NCBI GenBank assembly: GCA_951799425.1
Contig: OX637409.1
Coordinates: 12,496,960-12,560,959 of the forward strand
Reading direction: 5' to 3'
Length of the DNA stretch: 64,000 nt
DNA from: Ilex aquifolium
Lineage: Eukaryota; Streptophyta; Magnoliopsida; Aquifoliales; Aquifoliaceae
Under the pieces are notes generated by a model. It ran no database searches and had not been told where the DNA came from. It worked only from the letters and a program-made list of their open reading frames with translations. Shown piece by piece: positions 58,466 through 64,000 of this stretch. The first letter of the stretch is position 1; the number at the start of each line of letters is the position of its first letter. The translations under genes and the position numbers were made by a program.

Positions 58466-61117
58466 ACATCGTAGCCTTCCCCACTACTCGGAATAATGAG
58501 GATAGGTGCCGTCGTCAACTTCTCCTTCAAGGTGCGAAAGGCTAGCTCACACGCTTGAGTCCACACAAATTTTTCTCCCTTCTTTGTAAGGCGAGTCATC
58601 GGCATCGCAAGCTTTGAGAACCCTTCTACGAACCTTCGATAGTAACCTGCTAAACCCAAGAAGCTACGTATCTCGGTCACATTCTTCGGTGGTTCCCATT
58701 TCATCACAGCCTCAATCTTTGTGGGATCAACAGCTACTCCTTTCTCGGACACAACATGGCCAAGGAACTTCACTTCCTTCATCCAAAACTCACACTTGCT
58801 CATCTTCGCATATAACTTATGTTCTCTCAATGTTTGTAGCACAATAGAGAGATGACAAGCATGTTCCTCCTGAGTCTGTGAGTAAATCAATATGTCATCA
58901 ATAAACACAATGACAAATTGATCGAGGTAAGGCCGAAAGACTCTATGCATCAAATCCATGAAGGCTGCGGGGGCATTAGTCAATCCGAACGGCATCACCG
59001 TATACTCGAAATGACCATACCGGGTACGAAAAGCAGTCTTAGGAATATCCCCCTCCTTAATCCGCAGTTGATGGTACCCTGTTCGAAGATCAATCTTGGA
59101 GTAGTACCTCGAACCCCTCAACTGATCAAATAAATCGTCAATTCGAGGTAAAGGGTATTTATTCTTCACGGTAACTCGATTCAACCTTCGGTAATCCGTG
59201 CACAACCGTAGTGTCTCATCTGTCTTCTTCACAAAGAGGACCGGGGCTCCCCAAGGTGAGGTGCTCAAACGTATAAACCCAATGGCCAATAGATGATCCA
59301 ATTGCTTCCTTAGCTCCTTCAACTCCAAAGGTGCCATTCGATAAGGGGCAATGGATATGGGTTCAGTTCCTGGATAGAGATCAATCTTGAACTCAATCTC
59401 CCTTTGTGGAGGTAACCCAGGTAATTCGTCAGGGAAGACATCCGGAAAATCCAATACTATCAACACTACGTCCGCATGGGATTTATCCCGATCATCTCCC
59501 ATTAAGCTGGCTAAGAAACTCAACTGGCTTCCCGCCTTCGCTTTCAAGAATTTACTACCCGTAGTAGGAAATGGATGGGAAGAATTACGATCATTCATGA
59601 AAGTAAAGACTACCCCTCCCGGTAATTGGAATGAGATCCGCTTGCGAAAACAATCCATCACCGCACGGAAAGCGGACAACAAATTCATCCCAAATATAAC
59701 GTCATACCCCTTCATGTCTAACACAACCAAATCTACAATCAACTCTTGTTCCCCAATGCGAAGCACACATTCTCTACATACCCTAGTTGTATCCAATCGT
59801 TCTCCCGTAGGCAAGTCAACATTCAATGCATGTTCTAGCTTCTCGAAACCCAATCCCAAATTAATAGCATACGCAGTACGTATAAAAGAATGAGTCGCAT
59901 CGGGATCAAATAGAATTCGGGCCCAAGAATTGTAGAGAAGAACAATACCTTCAACTACTGCCTTGGAGGCATCTTCCTCCGTTTGGGTCAACGCAAAAAC
60001 CCTTCCTTGATTTTCGCCGCCGGGGGCTTGATCTTGTAACGGTCTCTGCTGTGTTGGCCTTTGTAAAGGTGGCTTGTTTGTGGGTAATTGTCCGGTTGCT
60101 TGATTGGTCCTTGGTGGAAACGATGGGCATTGACTTTTGTAGTGCCCAACCTCTCCACATGCAAAGCAGTGACGGGGGTCTGTGGCTGTCCTCCCCGGTA
60201 CACCTCCTACTCCTCGAGCTACCGGCGGTCTATGTCCCCCTGCTTGGTCTGGGCGACGGTATGGTGTCGGCCTCTGTGCTCCACTGCCGCTAGCACCCGT
60301 CCTGATCGAACCTCCCCTCATAAGGCTCTGTCGCCGCTGAGTATCCTCCATGTCTCTCTCCACAAGTGCGGCTCTATCAACCAGATCCCCATACTCCCTG
60401 ATCTTGAGAGCCACCAACTTCTCCCGGATAGTCGGCCTCAAGCCCTGCTCAAATCGCTTGGCCCTGTTGGCCTCAGTAGCTATAAACTCCGTAGCGTAAC
60501 GGGATAGCTCATCAAACCTCCTCTCATACTCGGCCACAGACATGCTGTCCTGTCGTAGAGCAAGAAAATCGGCCTTCATTCTATCTCTGACTGATTCGGG
60601 GAAGTACTTGTCTTGGAAGATTTGGTCGAACTCCTCCCAAATGAGTGTATCGGTGTTCCTCCTTCTCTTTACGGATTCCCACCAATGGTCGGCCTCCCCC
60701 TCGAACAGGTAGATAGCTAAGCCCACCCCGCAAGTCCTCGGCAACTCCCATGCCGTCACAAATCTTCTTCACTCGGCGGATCCATCTATCCGCATCCAAA
60801 GGGTTAGAGCTCCCTTGGAAAGTAGGCGGGTGTTGCCTCAGAAACTCTCGGAGAACTACCATTCTCCTATTCTCCTCTTCGTTGCCCGGTACTTGAGCGA
60901 GAGGATGAGCTCCACCATTGTGGTTGTTGTTACCATTTTGGTTTTGTACCAAAGTGGTGAGCTCCCTCAAGCATTGGTAAATGCCTTGCATGGTATCCGG
61001 AGGTGGTGGTGGTGGTGGATTTGCTTGACCTCCACGGCCACGGCCACGTCCTCGTCCTCGTAACCCGTCCATCCTGCACATCAATTCACAATTCAATTTC
61101 ATTGATGTACAAGGCAT
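58466..61117 (-). pseudogene. Family B gag-protease-RT region, truncated
   Basis: Same domain order as 37470-42026: [10 protein letters not shown] gag start, [14 protein letters not shown] knuckle (near 60130-60170), protease [10 protein letters not shown]-type site near 59900, RT with DYRRLN and FIDDILIYS near 58880, and the first residues of RNase H (YDVYTDDS). Largely open, few breaks. Cut off before integrase. Confidence 0.9.
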
Positions 61118-61260
61118 CCTAAGTATAGATTTAGTCTAAAGCATAAAGTTTATATCAATCTAGACCACAATTTCCTTCACCCTAATCCTATATCTCTAAT
61201 GGTGATCCATAACCTACAGCTCCCATGTAAGACCTAAAGCCTAAGTTTTGATACCAACTT

Positions 61261-63426
61261 TATAACGCCCCAAATACCACCCTGGACGGCATTACATTAT
61301 GAAACCATTCCTGTCATGAGAGCACTAAATATATATCCATCGAATAAGAAACATTCTTAATTTTAACAAAATTTGGGCAGAGTCTCCTTTGTACAGGAAG
61401 CTCCACCCAAAAATCACAACCCGTACATTTATAATACCTTGACCACACCGGGTCTATCTAACCATCAAATCCAAAATATTTCATTCACCATATATACTAT
61501 CCACAACAATCATCCCAAAAGAATAAGCCAAACTAAGGCCATTACAACCAAAAAGAATTACATGAATATATTGCAGCGGAATTTCAAAAGAAACTAGACT
61601 TTACAATGTTTGTACATATTGGTTCCTAGTCTAGTACAAAAATAAAAGGGGCATCTCTAAATATCCCACTCGGGATCCAGGTACCCCTCTAATGAAGCTT
61701 CCCCAAGGCCCGGCTCATTAGCGCCAAGCTCCTCCTCTATAGCATAATCTGAAAAATGTTAATTGTAGGGGATGAGCACGAAGCTCTGTAGCAAAATCTT
61801 CCCAAACTCAAACAAGGTTTAGGAAAGCATATAAAACGGTTGGTCTCATTTTCACAAATAGCATATATAACATTTTGAAGGAAAAGCAGGACATTTTAAA
61901 TAGATCTCAAGTTTAAGTAGCAATAGTAATCGAAATGGATAAATAAACACCATATACCATTGGTAATTCATTCTAACATGAACCGTTTTTAACAAGTTCT
62001 CGCAGAATCCCATACTTCCCGAAACTCTTGTCAAAACAATTTATGGTACAATGCACGATGACCCACACTGTGTGCCCGATACAACCCACGTTACTAACCC
62101 GTGATCATTAGCGATATGAAAAGTTTATACCCACACGGCGTACAAAGGCGTCTACCCACTCCATGTGGTAGGAAAAGTTCATACCTGCGTGGCATATAAA
62201 GACGTATACCCACTACATGATACCCGGTCCATAGTAATCCATGTTCGTATCGTACAACCACGCAAGCGATAAAATTCCCACAAATATCTCACATTCTAAC
62301 CATACCATAAATCCCCACCGGGATAGACTAACCTCTAACACTCTACGGCAATGCTCGAAAGCAATTCAAGTCCATCACAACAATCATACAAGAGATATCA
62401 TTACAAACATTTTCTCAATTTACCAGAAATCCCAAATTTCACAATTTATACCATAGCAAAATTGAAGAAAAAGAGCAAGAGATCACCATAAACATCATTT
62501 TGTTATACAATATCAAGCACTAAGGTTGTGATGGTGAGAACAAAGAAAATGTAAAGAGGAAAAATTCATTTTTCTTAAAACTAGGGTTTGAGAATGAAAA
62601 AGGGACCTTTAATGGTTACCCAACTACCACAATGTTTAAAACATGGCAATAAATGCAAGAGGATCAAGAATCAAGTAAATAATAGCAAGTATATATGATT
62701 TTAAACCAAAAGAATACATATAATTTAATCCTAGCCTCAATGTAAGAGAATAGGAAGAAATCCCCTACCTTAATGTTCTTGAAAAAATTAGGGCTTTGAT
62801 CTTGAATCAACCCTTCAATCTCTTGTTTTCTCTTGATCTTGTGTTTCTCTCTTTCTCTCTTCCTCTCTTATGTTTTCTAGGGTTTGGAGTGGTGTAATGA
62901 AGGCTAAGGAGGTGACAAAAATGTATATATAGTGGAGGAAAAATCGGCTTGTTCGCGACTTAAAATTTCAGATTTTTACAGTGACTACCGGTAGTTAATT
63001 TTGACTACCGGTAGTTAATTTTGACTACCGGTAGCTCGGGTACATTGGCACTCGACTACCTGTTGACTACCGGTAGCTCGGGTACACTGGACACTCGACT
63101 ACCTGTTGACTACCGGTAGCTCGGGCACACTGGACTATTGACTACCGGTAGTTACTACCGGTAGTTGATCCCAGATTTGCCTACTTCCTTTATTTTTCAT
63201 TTCTAATCCATTCCAATCTCTTCCAAAACCATCCCAAACCTCTCCAACATATATTTCTACCTCAAACCTATTTAGTACAAGTTCTAGGACATAAAATTTC
63301 ATATTTTCACATACTAAAACTAAATTTCAAATATTATTTCCTCGAGTTATACTATATCAACCTTTTTACAACTATTATTTAGTATATATCTATATACATA
63401 TATAAACGAAAATGCGGGGTGTTACA
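61261..63426 (-). repeat. Family B 5' LTR (right arm)
   Basis: About 2166 bp, aligning end to end with 42170-44311. The palindrome array is expanded (62981-63167) by extra GACTACCGGTAG units. 30-codon frame at 61657-61749. Confidence 0.92.
62981..63167 (-). repeat. Expanded CTACCGGTAG array
   Basis: At least seven CTACCGGTAG words against about four in the sister LTRs, with duplicated TTAATTTTGACTACCGG units. Confidence 0.88.
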
Positions 63427-63945
63427 CTATAGGACTGCTTTTAAGACACACTTATGTATGTCTCCCTATAGGTTGGTGTATGAAAAAGCTTATCAACTGC
63501 TGGTAGAGATGGAACATAGAACATCTTGGGGCATCAAAACTTTGAACTTCAATTTAAAACTTGCAAGTAGCAACTGGAAATTGGATTTGAATTAATTGGG
63601 TAAGATAAGAAGAGATGTGTATGAGAGCACTCAAATTTATAAGGAAAAGATAAAAAAAATTCATGATAAATCTATTTTGAGAAAGACCTTTGACCTAGGA
63701 TAGAAAGTGCTTTTATACAATTCTCGTCTTCACCTTTTCCTAGGTAAGCTACACTTTAGATGGGTTGACTCTTACATAGTGCGTATAGTTTTCTCGCATG
63801 GAGCAATGAAACTAGAGAATTCAAAGAATGGACAAACATTTAAAGTGAATGGTCAGTGATTGAAGTCATTCTTAGAGGATTTTCCATCAGAGGAGTCTGT
63901 GGAAGAGCAAGTTGATCATGTTTATCAGGATTTTCCGGATGAGTG
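63427..63945 (+). pseudogene. Athila-like integrase tail
   Basis: Translation shows RTAFKTHLCMSPYRLVYEKAY-like, LLVEMEHRTSWGIK, VLLYNSRLHLFLGKLHFRWVDSYIV and FKVNGQ blocks, parallel to the minus-strand integrase end at 6066-6700. It starts abruptly at the B LTR edge, ends in an acidic stretch (VYQDFPDE) and has no chromodomain. It may belong to the Athila-like element truncated at 26825, but the intervening core is not in the window, so this is unproven. Fossil. Confidence 0.75.
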
Positions 63946-64000
63946 ATTCTTCTTCCCTACATGATATGTTGTACATTAGTTGTTGCTTGTTTTACTTTAC
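63946..64000 (+). other. Sequence after the integrase tail
   Basis: Short T-rich stretch to the window edge; nothing recognised. Presumably the 3' non-coding part of the same element. Confidence 0.4.

Larger units (their letters stand above)
58466..63426 (-). mobile_element. Family B chromovirus, 5' part (right arm of inverted chimera)
   Basis: Minus-strand 5' LTR (61261-63426), iMet primer site near 61243-61256, then gag, protease and RT, ending at the start of RNase H at the join with the plus-strand arm. It is nearly identical to the corresponding part of 33271-44311, so it is a young copy of the same subfamily. Its right flank (CTATA) does not match the left flank of the plus arm (CCTAC), so the two arms were not inserted as one unit. 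Confidence 0.88.

Overview
This window looks like repeat-dense plant nuclear DNA. I recognise no host protein gene, tRNA, rRNA or organellar gene. Nearly all of it can be assigned to nested LTR retrotransposons of the Ty3/gypsy order plus one miniature relative (TRIM). The plant origin rests on chromodomain (Tekay/Del-like) and Athila/Tat-like polyproteins, primer-binding sites matching plant initiator-Met and Asp tRNAs, and a TRIM with typical angiosperm LTR motifs. I cannot name the species.

LTR families (my labels). A: about 1.85 kb, TGATGAGC at one end and usually CAATCA at the other, tRNA-Asp type primer site; borne by non-autonomous elements and, as a diverged form A2, by an Athila-like gag-pol element. 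B: about 2.1-2.5 kb, TGTAACACCCCGC to GGGCGTTACA, tRNA-iMet primer site; Tekay/Del-like chromovirus. F: a diverged relative of B. C and D: further LTRs of uncertain lineage.

Layout. 1-4308: 3' part of a plus-strand A element. 4309-7231: minus-strand Athila/Tat fragment with an accessory small ORF. 7232-11163: A LTR fragment split by a complete TRIM (8110-8588) and a solo F LTR (8594-10643). 11164-12074: D LTR. 12075-12402: nothing recognised. 12403-26825: a truncated A2 LTR, then an Athila-like element whose 5' LTR hosts a complete non-autonomous A element (14199-21184, TSD CTTAC). 26826-49871: remains of another A element carrying a solo B LTR (TSD ATATT), a truncated Athila/Tat gag element, a minus A solo LTR (TSD ATCGA) that itself contains a full-length B element (33271-44311, TSD TTTGG) that in turn contains an A solo LTR (TSD CACCC), and a further solo B LTR (TSD GTACC). 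49872-52183: two A LTR pieces in head-to-head inversion. 52184-63426: two B elements fused in opposite orientation. 63427-63950: an Athila-like integrase tail.

How it works together: the B element supplies capsid, protease, reverse transcriptase, RNase H and chromodomain integrase. The TRIM shares its primer-site and polypurine-tract type, and the non-autonomous A elements share the Athila primer type, so both look like dependants. Most interesting: (i) a 30-codon reading frame plus stop inside the B and F LTRs, of identical length in seven copies and with mostly synonymous differences in the pair I compared codon by codon; (ii) arrays of CG-centred palindromes shared by unrelated LTR families, in B and D just upstream of the TATA box; (iii) an inverted LTR pair and an inverted chromovirus chimera. 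Apart from the small ORF at 5014-5424, the coding regions shown are fossil or partly broken copies of retroelements and are described only as such.
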